Position numbers and translations under genes: made by a program
Shown: positions 44,847-55,694 of the stretch, one piece after another
Layout: every line of letters begins with the position of its first letter
Position numbering within the stretch: the stretch's first letter is position 1
The notes under the pieces: model-generated
What the model saw: only the letters and a program-made list of their open reading frames with translations
The model's database searches: none
What the model was told of the DNA's origin: nothing
Assembly (NCBI GenBank): GCA_000729835.1
Contig: JFHB01000016.1
Location: forward strand, 186,001 to 250,000
Direction of reading: 5' to 3'
Source: Atkinsonella hypoxylon
Lineage: Eukaryota; Ascomycota; Sordariomycetes; Hypocreales; Clavicipitaceae
DNA: 64,000 nt

Positions 44847-46529
44847 ATGGCCGCAGCCACGACAAATGGCGCTGCGTCGGCTGCTTTGGACGAGCTCAAG
44901 CCCCCTGCCGGAGTTGTTCTTCCTCCAAAGGAGATCAGGAATATCTTGGAAAAAACGGCGGGCTACGTCGCCAGAAATGGCGCCGTATTCGAGGATCGCA
45001 TCAGAGTCAAGGAAGCGCAAAATCCCAAATTCAGCTTCTTGAACCCAGCTGATGCTTATTTCGCATTTTATGAATGGCGCTTGAACGAAATAAAGGCCGG
45101 ACGAGGCACCGACATCGCGGCTGGGCGAGTTGGAGAAACACCAGCAGAGCCTGAAAAGCCTAAAGGCCCTCCAAAACCACCTGATTTCGAGTTCTCGGCT
45201 CGCATGCCACGTATCAACCAGAAGGATCTCGACGTAATACGTGTCACAGCTCTCTACGTCGCTAAGAATGGCCGCCAGCACATGACCCAGCTGGCCCAGC
45301 GTGAGGCTGGCAATGCTCAATTTCAGTTTCTCATTCCAAATCACACATTTCATAACTTTTTTCAGCATCTGGTGGATGAATATACGGCCTTATTACGTGC
45401 AGCAGGCACAAGCGGAGAAGGTGGCAAGCTTCAACAGGAACGAATCGCTGAGCTCGAGCGCAGTGTCCACGATACGCACACCGTCCGGGCTAGGGCCACA
45501 CATCGAGCAGAATATGCGAAATTTCAGGAGTTGGAGAAGCAGAAAAGAGAGGAGGAGGAAGAGAAAAAGAAGGAAGAGTTTGCTCGAATTGACTGGGGAG
45601 ACTTTGTTGTTGTGGAGACAATCACGTTTAGTGAGGCAGACGAGACAGCGAATTTACCACCTCCCACGAATCTGTCGGAACTTCAATATGCGTCCCTCGA
45701 GGACCGAAATAAAGCCTCAATTAGCGCGAATATGCGGATTGAAGAAGCCTTTCCTGGAGAGGACCTCAGCAATGCAGGACTCGCTGCTGTGCCGCAAACC
45801 CTTCAGTCCACGCCTGCTCATCCTGTCTATGGTACCCAGCAACCATCACAACAACATCCTCAGCCAGGGCAAATTCCTACAACCCAAGCGCAATCGAACG
45901 GCTATCAGGCCTCGAGACCTGCACACGATGACGACGAAGCGAGCCGTATCCAAGAACGAGCCGAAGCTCAAGCTCGCGCGCAACAGGCGCAATCAGAAGC
46001 ACGAGGTGGCCCTCCGCCCATGAAAATTCGAGAGAATTACGTGCCTCGAGCAGCTCAGCAGCGCACGGCTCATAAACCAGGGGCCCCTACGGCGCTGTGT
46101 CCCAACTGCAAACAGCAAATTCCCATCAATGAACTCGAGGCACACATGCGCAGTAAGTTTCTCATGCATATAATTGTCTTATTTTTACTTTTTTTCGTTT
46201 TGGCTTATTAATTGAAACCTACAGTCGAGTTACTGGACCCCCGATGGAAAGAGCAAAAAGCAGCAGCCGAATCACGATACTCGGCAACCATCACTGGATC
46301 AGAGATTGCTCAAAACCTCAAGCGGCTGGCTAGTCAACGGAACGACTTGGTGGACCCCAAAACAGGCCAAGCGATCTCTGAAGATGAGCTGGCGAGGAGG
46401 AAGAGGGCCGCTCTGGATCCATCAGAGGCCCAGCCAGAAACCCGTCCGCAACCTATGAATCTCCAAACTGTGAATGTTGAGGAACAAATTCGCGCTATTC
46501 ATCAGAAATTTGCAGGAGACAGGAAATAG
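44847..46529 (+). CDS. splicing factor 3A subunit 1 (SF3a1/Prp21), SURP-domain protein
   Basis: 536 aa in two exons (44847-46152, 46225-46529). Two SURP domains: 'IRNILEKTAGYVARNGAVFE'...'KFSFLNPADAYFAFYEWRLN' (residues 30-85), and 'VIRVTALYVAKNGRQHMTQL'...'FQFLIPNHTFHNFFQHLVDE' (130-185). A charged coiled segment and the PRP21-like 'RIDWGDFVVVETITF' come next, then a Gln-rich linker. The C-terminal part contains 'KIRENYVPRAA', 'CPNCKQQIPINELEAHMR' and, across the splice, 'IELLDPRWKEQK'. The intron (GTAAGT...CTACAG, phase 1) is normal. The protein is part of the U2 snRNP and needed for pre-spliceosome assembly. The fungal length is shorter than human SF3A1 because no ubiquitin-like domain is present. 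A frame upstream adds 32 codons from another ATG (44751), but the chosen ATG fits the conserved start better. Confidence 0.95.
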
Positions 46530-47493
46530 GGGGCTGAAGGGCGCGAGCATAAAAAAAAAAAACAATTTCATGGCTATTACTCAAGCCGTCCGCCCTCTCC
46601 AACGGACTTCATCGCTGAATGATGTTCAGATCCCACAGGAGTGCAAGGCTAATTATGTCTAATGAGGCGTAAAATCAGTTGGAGTCAACTTCACGCTATT
46701 AAGCTATTAGATCATGTGGCCGTAGCAGCAGGGTTGACGTCAGGATATTGAGTGAATGCACTAACATGGGGTTTGCAGGAGGGAAACCCGTGGACATTGT
46801 GGCAGGCAGGAGTGTATAAGATATATATTAGGCATACTAAGCATGGGCAGAGAGGGATTATATGCTGTCAGGGCGTTATCATGTTTGGAGATTCAAGTAA
46901 TGCAACAGATAATAAGCTGGCCCGAAACAGTCGACTACCTCGATCCTTTCTTCGAAAGCCTTCGCATTCTATGTAGACCCACTACGCCGGGTGCCTCTGC
47001 CTCCACATTGCGCCCCACTTGAGCTGGCTAGTAGGTGGAGCTCAAATGCCTGTTCTATGTACGTGCTTGTGTGCGCCGTCAGCTTCGTCCCCCGTCGATG
47101 GCTCATCCCACCTCGAAAAACACCAACTCCCAAGCTCGTCCTCCAGCTTTCACCACCTTGCGCAAGATCATACGAGTACATCTAGCCATCTCACTGATCA
47201 AAATCTAAGGCAATTTTTGCTTTCCATAGCCCCTCTGATATTTACACGCCCACACAGGGAGTCTATTGTCGCAACTGAAGAAGGCGCAAAGGACTCCCTC
47301 CGACCGACCTGCATATAGCTGGAGCCAAGGCACGCGGCACCATACAAAAACCACTCAGCCTGTGACGTTATCGTCCCAAACCACCAAACTGCCTGAACAA
47401 CAGGACACAGGTCGGGCTGCCGACCCCAAGCCCGCCTCATCCGGCTCTGCCGCATCCTCCCCTCACAGTCCCTCATCGCTACACCGGCCCATC
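46530..47493. other. intergenic region and 5' leader of snx3
   Basis: About 960 bp. The snx3 frame is open upstream back to 47266 without a conserved sequence. Otherwise nothing. Confidence 0.55.
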
Positions 47494-48131
47494 ATGCAGG
47501 CCTTGCCAGATACACGCCAGCAGAGCTTCGATGAGATTTACGGCCCGCCAGAGAACTTTCTCGAGATAGAGGTGCGTTTAGCTGTCAAGAGATACGCCCA
47601 AGAGCGTAGTTCACATCGGCGGTCGATCAGACCAACGACTGAGGAAAACTTGCACACTAAGTCTTCAATCCAGGTGCGCAACCCGAGAACCCACGGCATC
47701 GGTCGCTCCATGTACACAGACTACGAGATCCTGTGCCGCACAAACATACCCGCCTTCAAGCTGCGCCAAAGCTGCGTGCGCAGACGATACTCGGACTTTG
47801 AATACTTTCGCGACATCCTGGAGCGGGAGAGTGCGCGGGTGACGATCCCCCCTTTGCCGGGAAAGGTGTTTACCAACAGATTCAGCGATGATGTGATTGA
47901 TGGGCGGCGCGCGGGGCTGGAGAAGTTTTTGAAGATTGTGGTGGGACATCCTTTGCTTCAGACGGGGAGCAAGGTTTTGGCTGCGTTTGTGCAAGGTACG
48001 TTTCATTAACTGTACATATCGTGTTGACCTGGTTGACCTGGCTGACCAAATGATCTTGGGATCATGGCGCGAATTTGTTTATCTTATTGCTGACTTTGGT
48101 AGATCCCAACTGGGACAGAAATGCTTGGTAA
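47494..48131 (+). CDS. snx3: sorting nexin 3 (Snx3/Grd19), PX-domain protein
   Basis: 142 aa in three exons (47494-47571, 47674-47995, 48103-48131). Begins 'MQALPDTRQQSFDEIYGPPE', a conserved fungal start. Intron 1 restores 'FLEIE/VRNPRTHGIGRSM', and intron 2 restores 'LAAFVQ/DPNWDRNAW', the normal C-terminus. The PX domain carries the phosphoinositide-binding 'RRRYSDFEYFRDILE' and the Pro-rich 'VTIPPLPGKVFTNRF'. Snx3 binds PI3P on endosomes and works with retromer to recycle Golgi proteins. The length equals the family's usual 140-160 aa. An in-frame extension of 76 codons upstream is low-complexity and not needed. Confidence 0.96.
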
Positions 48132-49150
48132 GAACGGAGGCGGATGGAACTTCATGTGGAAAATTGGTGGTCAGATGTGGGATTTTGGTGTTTTAGTGAA
48201 AACGAGAAGCTTGCCAGGCTCTGGTCTCATAGGGGCAAGATAGTCGCGTGTTGATTCTGCCTTGATGATTCCAGTGTTGGGTGGATATGGTGTGTTCTCT
48301 CTAGTCGCTCATGATCGACCATTTTATTGTATTTGGAACTTTATGCACAGCGTATGTCGATATTTCCCGCACAACGATCATTAGGCTCATCGTTGACAAA
48401 GCGATGCATTAAGGTGCCTGTGTCATCTTCTATTTCAGTGAAAATGAATCAAGCTGCAAAAGTTTTGATTCCTGTGCTGTAAAGCTGCATTTTGTGTTCA
48501 TCGGTGGGAAGTGTCGTGTCCAAGACTTACCTTTTATCCCAAGACACCCCTTCTGATCCAGTTTGTAGTCTACTAGAGAGATAGAAGATTGGCAAGGAGA
48601 AATACGCATCGATATTTGCCGTCATTGACAACGAGCAGTACTTCGGCAAGTATATGTCACCAGTATCTGGCCACACCATGTAATGACAACAAACAGTCAC
48701 TGATTATATATACACATATATACACAAGCTTAAAATGTATGTCTCTTTATTTTAAAGAGAAATGAAAGGCATAGGTTGTGATGACTCTTGTTTCTAGCTG
48801 TCGAAGCTATGTAGACTGGCCAGAAATACATTGGTTTGGTTCAACCCTTCTCACCAGCAACTGTAGGCTTTGCCGAAGAAAATACTTGGCATCTGAGAGA
48901 ATTTGACGTCTTCATTGGTCAGATGCAGCTGGCTGTAGGCGGTCCCTACCGGAGAAGGCTGGACTGATGTCACTACTGGATAGCTCAGCTGAGGTCGCGA
49001 TGCATTCGCATGTCACTTATGTATTAATCTCCGATGCGGGCTCAGATTTGGTGAAAGGATGTGGAGTAGAACGAGCTAATGGATCCCTTGAAGGCCCAAC
49101 TGCAAGATACAACTTCTTCTAACATGGGTGACTTGGAGGATTGCGTCCGA
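48132..49150. other. convergent 3' intergenic region
   Basis: About 1 kb. Contains an AT dinucleotide-like patch near 48700-48722 and a perfect inverted repeat CTCTTTA-TTT-TAAAGAG at about 48742-48758 that could act as a 3'-end hairpin. No gene. Confidence 0.5.
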
Positions 49151-49963
49151 CTAGCGAATTGCTACTGTTAGTTCTGGATCAAAATGCCCGACCATCTCGC
49201 CCTCGTAGCCCTTTTGATTTGTAATCATTCTAATCGGAGTCTTGCCATCACCCCTCTCGAGTGAGAAGTCGCAATTATAGTGTGTATGACCAAAAGCCCA
49301 TAGTCGAACATGTCCCGACTGAAGGCAAGCCTCGTGGTGCAGATTGGTCGCGAACCCATGCGAAAGAGCGGTGCCCAAATGCTTGGGATCCATCGACTCC
49401 GGCCGTACCGTCGGGCTCCAATGCGTGAAGACAATGATGTCCGTATCCTCTTCCCCAGACAGCCTGTCGACTGTCTCATTCAGCCAGCCAAGATCACGAT
49501 CATGTTCCTCGTTGTGGCGATCAGTATCCCAGTCTCGAATAGCCTGGAAGTCATTGAGACCCAGTCCCAGCGTGATATGAAGCCGATGCGGGATGTGCGA
49601 GAACAGACTGCAGCCGAGCACGACGGCGTTCAAGCCGGGAAGGCGGTATTCCGTCCGGTTTAGAAATACAAATTCACCAAGAGACTCGTCGTGCCGGAAC
49701 TTCTCTTCATAAGACTCGAGTTCTTGAATGGTATCCTCCCAGCTGGACCAGTATGCTTCGTGGTTGCCCGCCACAAAGAAAACGATGCGGAATTGGCGAA
49801 GCTGCGTTGCCAAGAATGACTGAAAAGCTTCTTTGTGTCGGCAGACATTTCCAATGTCGCCTAGGAGCGTAAGGTATGGTGCTTTGGGTCTGATATGGAA
49901 GTCTTTGTAGGATGGCCCGTGCTCCAGATGGAGATCAGAGAGGACTTGAAATGCTGTGGCCAT
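49151..49963 (-). CDS. calcineurin-like metallophosphoesterase
   Basis: 270 aa, single exon. Start chosen at 'MATAFQVLSDLHLEHGPSYK', because the first metal motif follows at once; a 19-codon longer frame exists. The family's metal-binding motifs are all present in order: 'SDLHLE' (D-x-H, residue 9), 'LLGDIGN' (GD), 'FVAGNHEAYW' (GNHE), 'VFTHWSP' (His) and 'WAFGHTHYN' (GHxH, about residue 225). These ligate two metals for hydrolysis of a phosphomonoester or phosphodiester. No signal peptide or membrane helix is seen, so it is probably cytosolic. The physiological substrate is unknown; similar stand-alone phosphoesterases are common in ascomycetes. Confidence 0.93.
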   Translation of the reverse strand: MATAFQVLSDLHLEHGPSYKDFHIRPKAPYLTLLGDIGNVCRHKEAFQSFLATQLRQFRIVFFVAGNHEAYWSSWEDTIQELESYEEKFRHDESLGEFVFLNRTEYRLPGLNAVVLGCSLFSHIPHRLHITLGLGLNDFQAIRDWDTDRHNEEHDRDLGWLNETVDRLSGEEDTDIIVFTHWSPTVRPESMDPKHLGTALSHGFATNLHHEACLQSGHVRLWAFGHTHYNCDFSLERGDGKTPIRMITNQKGYEGEMVGHFDPELTVAIR

Positions 49964-51283
49964 GTTGAGCAGCTGAATGGAGTATTTTGATGATGTCGTG
50001 CTAGAGAGGGAGAAAAGCAAGAGCTGCAGGGAGGAAATCGCTTGGAAGGCTTAGGGTCCTCTGCTTATATGATCCACTCCAGCTTCGTGATGCGGGAATC
50101 AGCGTTGTCTGAAGAGGGTTAGTTCTTTCCATATGAGGAAAGCTAGACTGTCATAGCCAAAGCTGATAGGGTGGAGGGATGGCTGCGTTCAACTTCGCTT
50201 TGGCGCGGCTAGGAGCACTATGGGACTTCTAATCTACTTCGTTTTCGTAGGGTAGCCCTTCTAGACGTGCTCTGCGGATTCGACTTTCCAATATGGCCTC
50301 CTTCCTGGCCGATGCTCTGTCGTCAAAACGCTCGCCCTGAACGTTGTGATCAAAGGTAGCAGTATGAAAACCGCGGCGATTATACCAAATGGCTGTTGTG
50401 TACTAGTGAGCTTCGAGCCAACATTAAACTTTCTGTGTCCAAGTCCGATATGAGTCACCAATATTGTGAGGATAGTCCATCTGAAATGGATCCCCTGGTT
50501 GTCGAGCTAAGAACCATTGGAGACGATTCCTGGCCTTTTCACTGGCCACACCTTGGATGTGTGACATCGCCCTCCGACGAGCAAGACGCTTTCCCAGGGC
50601 TGAAAGGGCGATGCTGGAATACCTGCATCATCATAGGCAACAAAGTTGAGAATGATATAGCCAGGTTCGTCAATTTCGGCATCAATTCCGCTGTGCAAAT
50701 TGCTGACAGTGGTGATTCCAGCAAATGCGGCTACACAATTGGCGAATCCCCTCTCCAAGAATTCTCCAAGAATGCCTTGCCTTCTCTGAGTCTCCGACGT
50801 GTAATTCGGACGGCCTCAGGATAACCGTCCGGCCAATGAAATCAACGAATTTGTCGGTACTTCAAGTATGGGCTGATTTGCACGATAGTACAAGTATTGG
50901 CAACCGTTAACTCAGGCTCGAACCAAGGGTTTGGTTTAAAGCTCCGAAATGTGCCATGTCACATCTCGTGATTATTTCTGGACAAACTAAGTGACATTCC
51001 CTTGGAAACCGCGCTCCAAGTTATGACTAGGCTTCGACTGCTAACCAATCTAGGTCGCGCCCGTTACCAGGCACAACTAATTCTTCGGCATTTCAACACC
51101 ATGGAACCTGTAGAGCTTCGAATGCGCTGCCGTCAATCTTTCAGCTCTAAAGCCACTTCATCGCCCGAGATATTGCCCCCTGGGACTTGTGTCGACGAGG
51201 AGAAGCTTCCTGGCTTCAAACCCAGCGAACCCTGGAGATATCATCCTTGATACCTGTACCGCTCTCCTGCCGTCGTCTCACGC
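49964..51283. other. intergenic stretch with a possible membrane-protein relic
   Basis: About 1.3 kb. On the minus strand two adjacent frames look protein-like: a hydrophobic 'PFGIIAAVFILLPLITTF' (about 50320-50375), and in the next frame 'RKEAILESRIRRARLEGLPY' closing at a stop near 50234. A one-base shift separates them. Upstream frames are not recognisable. It may be the end of a decayed membrane-protein gene; confidence is low. Confidence 0.3.
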
Positions 51284-51770
51284 AGATCGAAATCTACCTT
51301 CCGTCCAATAACGAGTCCATTTCGGCATGTCCGTGACACATTCTGCACTCTTGGCACGATACGGGGACGCGAGGGGTGGCATGGTCTGTTTCGCGGCTTG
51401 GGACCCAGCCCAGCCGGCATTGTGCCCGTAACCGCCATGAAATTCTACGTGTACGGCAACTGCAAACAGCTCGCTGTTCGGTACCTTGGCCTCAAACAAA
51501 ACGAGCCGATTGTGCATGCCGTAGGAGATGTCGCTGCAGGCCTGTCGACGGCGACGGTAACGAACCCAATCTGGCTCGTAAAGACCAGGTTGCAACTCGA
51601 TACGACTCAGTCGCGCGGCGGTGCCTTGACGCGTCAGTATAGCGGCAGTTTGGATTGCATCCGGCAGGTCCTTCGGTCTGAGGGTGTACGGGGATTCTAC
51701 TGAGGACTGAGCGCAAGCTACTTCAATCATAGTGCTCGACACACTATTGCGAGCAATTTCTGATTCTCTC
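51284..51770 (+). pseudogene. fragment of a Rim2-type mitochondrial carrier gene
   Basis: An uninterrupted frame reads 'REGWHGLFRGLGPSPAGIVP', 'TAMKFYVYGNCKQLAVRYLG', then the carrier signature 'NPIWLVKTRLQLD' (P-x-W-x-x-K) and 'YSGSLDCIRQVLRSEGVRGF'. This equals the middle third of mitochondrial carriers of the pyrimidine-nucleotide (Rim2) type. A TGA then stands where 'FYRGL' is expected (CGA to TGA), followed by 'GLSASYFN' and loss of similarity. The first repeat (with its own signature) and the third are missing. Intact carriers are about 300-400 aa with three repeats, so this cannot work. The AG before 51286 could be an old acceptor. Confidence 0.75.
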
Positions 51771-52502
51771 AGCATACCGGAGCAACATGACCCCGGACTC
51801 TTTCATGCCTCTGATAGACCGCCCACAAGCTAGACTCAACCAACATCCCAAATACCACCTTTCGACGCATCCGTAGCTACATGTTCTCAGGCCGCCCGAA
51901 AAGAGGACTGCCCTTTGGGAAACCAATGGAGACGGTAGACGCGGTGCCGCTGGAGCAGGATGTGCTGCGGAACTGCCTTGAGCGGCAGTGCAGTAAGGAT
52001 GAGCAGTGGCGGAGAAGGGCGGTAGGATGAAGTTCATCCATCAAGGCTGCCCACGAGGTGGTGGTCGAGGCAAACCCTGTTTTTTACGAATGCTGACGGA
52101 CGGTGTCGGCATCTGCATCTCAACTGTTCTTGTCGGCGCTTACTGCTGTGTAATGTAATAAATTGGCCGCGTCCAGCTCAGCTAAGGTGATGGTGGAAGG
52201 GAGCGTCGTCCGCTGAGCAGACCTGCCGACTGCCCGTCGTCTTCACTTTCAATGGTGAATGGGGGACGTATCCATACCACTTGTCAGTTGTCAGTTATCA
52301 GTTGTTCAGGACTCCGGACAGCTGCAAACGCTGCCAGTTGCCAAAATGCTGCCAGCTGGCAGTTTCTGCGTCCCGCACCACCGGGTTGTTGTCGTCAAAA
52401 GGGAACCAGACCCCACCCACCTACATAATTAATATCATTAACCGCTTTGCGAATCGCACTCAATCCCCGCTTCAGTCACACATACAACTAAAGTAACAAA
52501 CA
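51771..52502. other. gene-free stretch
   Basis: About 730 bp containing the 5' flank of the VOC gene. Small direct repeats of 'cagttgtcagttatcagttg' type occur at 52283-52306. No gene. Confidence 0.55.
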
Positions 52503-52937
52503 ATGCCTCCCAAGCTCGGTCAGATCGTCGAGACAATTCTCTACACCGCAAGCGTGCCCAACCTCTCAAGGTGGTATAAAGACGTCATGGACATCTCCCC
52601 CTTCCACGAATCGTCCCGAAGCGCCGGCTTCCACTTGGCGAATGACAGCATCCTTCTTCTCTTCGACCGCAGCCAGACTACGGCGGACATCACCCTGTCG
52701 GGCCCAACATCAGGCGTCATCCCGAAACATGGAACCGAGAGAGGCCTAGGGCAGCACATTGCGTTTGCATGCTCGGGACACGCCGAGTTAGCCGAGTGGG
52801 AAGAGCATTTCCAGGCCAAGAACGTGGGTATCCTTGCCAGGGTGAACTGGGAGCGAGGCGGGAAATCAATCTATGTGAAGGACTGGGAGGGACACGTCGT
52901 TGAGATTATGACGCGGGGTGTCTGGCCCGTGTATTGA
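52503..52937 (+). CDS. VOC-superfamily (glyoxalase/bleomycin-resistance fold) protein
   Basis: 144 aa, single exon. Begins 'MPPKLGQIVETILYTASVPN', with the beta-alpha-beta start of VOC proteins ('ETILYTASVPNLSRWYKDVM'). It continues with 'AGFHLANDSILLLFDR', a His-containing middle strand 'GLGQHIAFAC' and a final 'GKSIYVKDWEGHVVEIMTRG' that carries the usual terminal Glu. Potential metal ligands are the His in 'QHIAF' and the Glu in 'VVEIM'. Such single-domain VOC proteins act as lyases, isomerases or dioxygenases; this one cannot be assigned further. It converges with fluG, the stop codons being about 150 bp apart. Confidence 0.88.
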   Translation: MPPKLGQIVETILYTASVPNLSRWYKDVMDISPFHESSRSAGFHLANDSILLLFDRSQTTADITLSGPTSGVIPKHGTERGLGQHIAFACSGHAELAEWEEHFQAKNVGILARVNWERGGKSIYVKDWEGHVVEIMTRGVWPVY

Positions 52938-53084
52938 TCAACAAGGGGACTGACTTAAATATCGCCAACTCGACTGCATTTGTTCCACGTCTACGGAATA
53001 TGCTCATGTATCTTTCTATCCTCACCATTCGGCAATGCTGGGTGCCACAGAAGATTTCACATTTGCGCTCTTCGTGGAAAGTTC

Positions 53085-55694
53085 TCAATACCTGTCTATG
53101 ATCCACTTCTTGCGAGCATTGGTATCCATCTCCTTGAGCAACTTCGTTTCAGCCTTCTTCACAGCAATGTACCGTTGCACAAGATCACGACCCATCAGAT
53201 TCGCCAGTTCCTCATCCTTGACCAGGCACACAAGGGCATCCTCAATGTTAGCCGGCAAATTCGAGTTGATGCCGAGATTCAAGCGCTCTTCCCAGAACAG
53301 CGTGCCAGGGTCCATGGTGCAGTCGCCCCAGACGAGCTTCTCCTTCTTGGCCACGCCGTTGGCGCCGGCCGCGATCAGCGCCGCAATGGCCAGGTACGGG
53401 TTCGCCAGTCCATCGATGCACTTGATCTCCCAGTGGCTGTCTGCAATCTTGCGCAGCGGTGTCTCGCGATTCTGCGTGCCCCATGCCACCCATGTGCCGC
53501 CCGCCCAGACCCCATCTTGGACGCGCTCGTAGCTGACGAGGTTGCTGTACGTGAAGGCACAGATGGCCTGTAGGTGCGCTAGGATGCCAGCATAGAACGA
53601 CTCGTAGCTGGTCCTGCTCACGATGCCCCCGTCCGTCGAGGAAAGCGAGATATGAGCGTGAGCGGCGGTCCCGCACGCCTCGGAGATGGGCTTTGGGTGC
53701 AGCGTCATTCTGTAGCCATGGGTGCTTGCGCATGCGGAGATGACTTCGCGCGCAAACACTAGGGTATCGACAGCTTCTAGGGGCGAGGCAGGAGGGAGCA
53801 CGATCTCGTACTGGCCTTTGGCGCTTTCCGCGTGCAGCATCTCTACATAGACGCCTGCAGCTTCCAGGCGCTCTACTGCAGGCTCTAGTACCTTCCCGAC
53901 GACTTCATGGTCTGCTGCTCTGGCTGTCGACCAGGCTTGTCCGTCGGAGCCCGATACTTCGTAGGATTCGTTCTGTGAGAAGCGCACGAGAATCAGCTCG
54001 ATCTCAAAGCCCAGCTTCAGCTGAACTTGCTCTTCGCTTGCCCGCTCTATAGCCGCCTTGAGCATGGTTCGCGGGCACAAGGCGACCGCTGAGCCGTCGC
54101 CACTTCTGAAGTCGCACATCATCATCGAATGACCGGGTTTGAGTCCCTGCTTGAATGAAGAGGGATCGGGACACAGCTTGTACTCTCCACTAGGGTCGGT
54201 ATCCGGGATCATGGTGTCGTTTTGTATCATGGCCAGCGCGGCCTTCGCCACGCCTACAGTTAGCGGTTCACCGCTGACAAGTACAGACAATACCTTGCGG
54301 ATGGGTATAATTCGCAACCTTGCGGTTCCAGTATAATCGATCCAGTAAGCACGCAGGTAGTGTGGCGTCTCGGTCTTGCGCAACGCCTCTAGTAGCTGCT
54401 TCGATGGGCTGATTGAGATTGCGTCATCCTTGGTGTGCGATCTGATGGGCGGGTTAGCCCGACGTTTGAATTCCAATCCAAGGTGGTAAATCTTGCTGGA
54501 CGTGTTGAAAAGTATGTCCTGCGCCATCTTGGAAGCCTGGCCCCAGGAAATATCGCCCTTTCGCACGAATCCACTCAAGACTGTATGGAAGACGTCCCTC
54601 ATCTGCACGATGGAGAGATAATACGTTTCAGGGAACCAATGCCCGTCCGTGCTCCAAATGATCTTCTCCCACGGGCAGAGCTCGAGAACGTGCCGCAAGA
54701 TGCTCTCTTGCCCGTCTCGATTGACAATCGGGAACACTTTCCCAATATCAGCGTACACATTAGCGTACAGGGCTGCCATGTATCCTGCTTCACGGTCAAA
54801 GGGATAGCCCGAATGCAGGAGGATGACGGGGACTGTCGGGTACGCCCGGACGAATTCCTGGAGATGAGCGGGTGACGCTCGCGTGAGGCTAAGGTCGTTG
54901 TCGCCCAGACCGGTGTGAAACTGGATAGGCTTCTTCTTATCGCTGTCAGAATCACGAATCGCCTGCGCAAGTCGATGCACAAGGAATTGATTCAGCGGTC
55001 TGTGATCGAGTCGAGTGAATGACGTGGCGTTTGGAGCATTCCTCGCGGCAAAGATGCTCCCAAATGCTGCGGTCGCCGCGGCCATGTCTTCCTTGGATGC
55101 GATGTCTAGTCCGGTCCTGTAGCAAATGACCGACTTGAATGCCACCACTTGGTCGTCGGCAATGGCTGCCTTTAGAGCAGCTTCGAACCCGGACATGGCG
55201 AGCTTGAACGCCTGGTATGCCGTTGCCTGCGTGACACATGCGTTGTCGATGAGTTTAGCGGCTATCTGTTCGACGCGCACAATGCGCTTGCTGGCGCTGG
55301 GTGTAAACCTGTCAAAGTAGCTGTACGACTCGACAGCCTCTTCATCATCCAGCCCATCGTCAACGAGCACGCACTCGATGCTAGAGAGGCATCGCTGCGT
55401 CCAGCGCTCGTAATTAGCGTCAGATGCTCGTTCCATGCCAATCGCGCCCTCGACTTCTTCCCACGTCTCCCGGCAACCCAGCTCCTGCGACAGCTGCTTG
55501 ACAGCTCTGACGTGAGCCAGGCTCGTGCGCGACGAGTCGAGTGCTTCTCCATGGGCTTCCGTGACAATGGTCAAGAGCGGGTACCTGTCGATGTGGCGTT
55601 TCTTGAGCAGCGGATGCGCGTGGTTATCGATGATGGGCATCGAGTCTATCCACCGGCGCAGGGCCCTGGATCCGGTTTCGAAGTCTGCGCACAT
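53085..55694 (-). CDS. fluG: FluG-like protein (amidohydrolase plus glutamine synthetase I domain)
   Basis: 869 aa, single exon, the length of Aspergillus FluG (about 865). The N-terminal half (residues 1-400) is an amidohydrolase-2 domain with the metal motif 'IIDNHAHPLLKK', 'FKSVICYRTGLDI', 'IQFHTGLGDNDLSLTRASPA', 'VILLHSGYPFDREAGYMAAL' and 'IIWSTDGHWFPETYYL'. The C-terminal half is GS-I-like: 'RAYWIDYTGTARLRIIPIRK', 'KLGFEIELILVRF', 'AESAKGQYEIVLPPASPLEA', 'GTAAHAHISLS' and 'EIKCIDGLANPYLAIAALIA'. In Aspergillus nidulans FluG is cytoplasmic and required for the extracellular signal that starts conidiation; here the same architecture and motifs support a FluG-type gene. Other ascomycetes carry fluG paralogues that are only GS-like enzymes, so a developmental role is inferred. 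Confidence 0.92.
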   Translation of the reverse strand: MCADFETGSRALRRWIDSMPIIDNHAHPLLKKRHIDRYPLLTIVTEAHGEALDSSRTSLAHVRAVKQLSQELGCRETWEEVEGAIGMERASDANYERWTQRCLSSIECVLVDDGLDDEEAVESYSYFDRFTPSASKRIVRVEQIAAKLIDNACVTQATAYQAFKLAMSGFEAALKAAIADDQVVAFKSVICYRTGLDIASKEDMAAATAAFGSIFAARNAPNATSFTRLDHRPLNQFLVHRLAQAIRDSDSDKKKPIQFHTGLGDNDLSLTRASPAHLQEFVRAYPTVPVILLHSGYPFDREAGYMAALYANVYADIGKVFPIVNRDGQESILRHVLELCPWEKIIWSTDGHWFPETYYLSIVQMRDVFHTVLSGFVRKGDISWGQASKMAQDILFNTSSKIYHLGLEFKRRANPPIRSHTKDDAISISPSKQLLEALRKTETPHYLRAYWIDYTGTARLRIIPIRKVLSVLVSGEPLTVGVAKAALAMIQNDTMIPDTDPSGEYKLCPDPSSFKQGLKPGHSMMMCDFRSGDGSAVALCPRTMLKAAIERASEEQVQLKLGFEIELILVRFSQNESYEVSGSDGQAWSTARAADHEVVGKVLEPAVERLEAAGVYVEMLHAESAKGQYEIVLPPASPLEAVDTLVFAREVISACASTHGYRMTLHPKPISEACGTAAHAHISLSSTDGGIVSRTSYESFYAGILAHLQAICAFTYSNLVSYERVQDGVWAGGTWVAWGTQNRETPLRKIADSHWEIKCIDGLANPYLAIAALIAAGANGVAKKEKLVWGDCTMDPGTLFWEERLNLGINSNLPANIEDALVCLVKDEELANLMGRDLVQRYIAVKKAETKLLKEMDTNARKKWIIDRY

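Noticed and set aside
47266..47493. 76-residue N-terminal extension of Snx3
   Set aside because: Low-complexity, while the conserved protein start is exactly at 47494; probably 5' leader.
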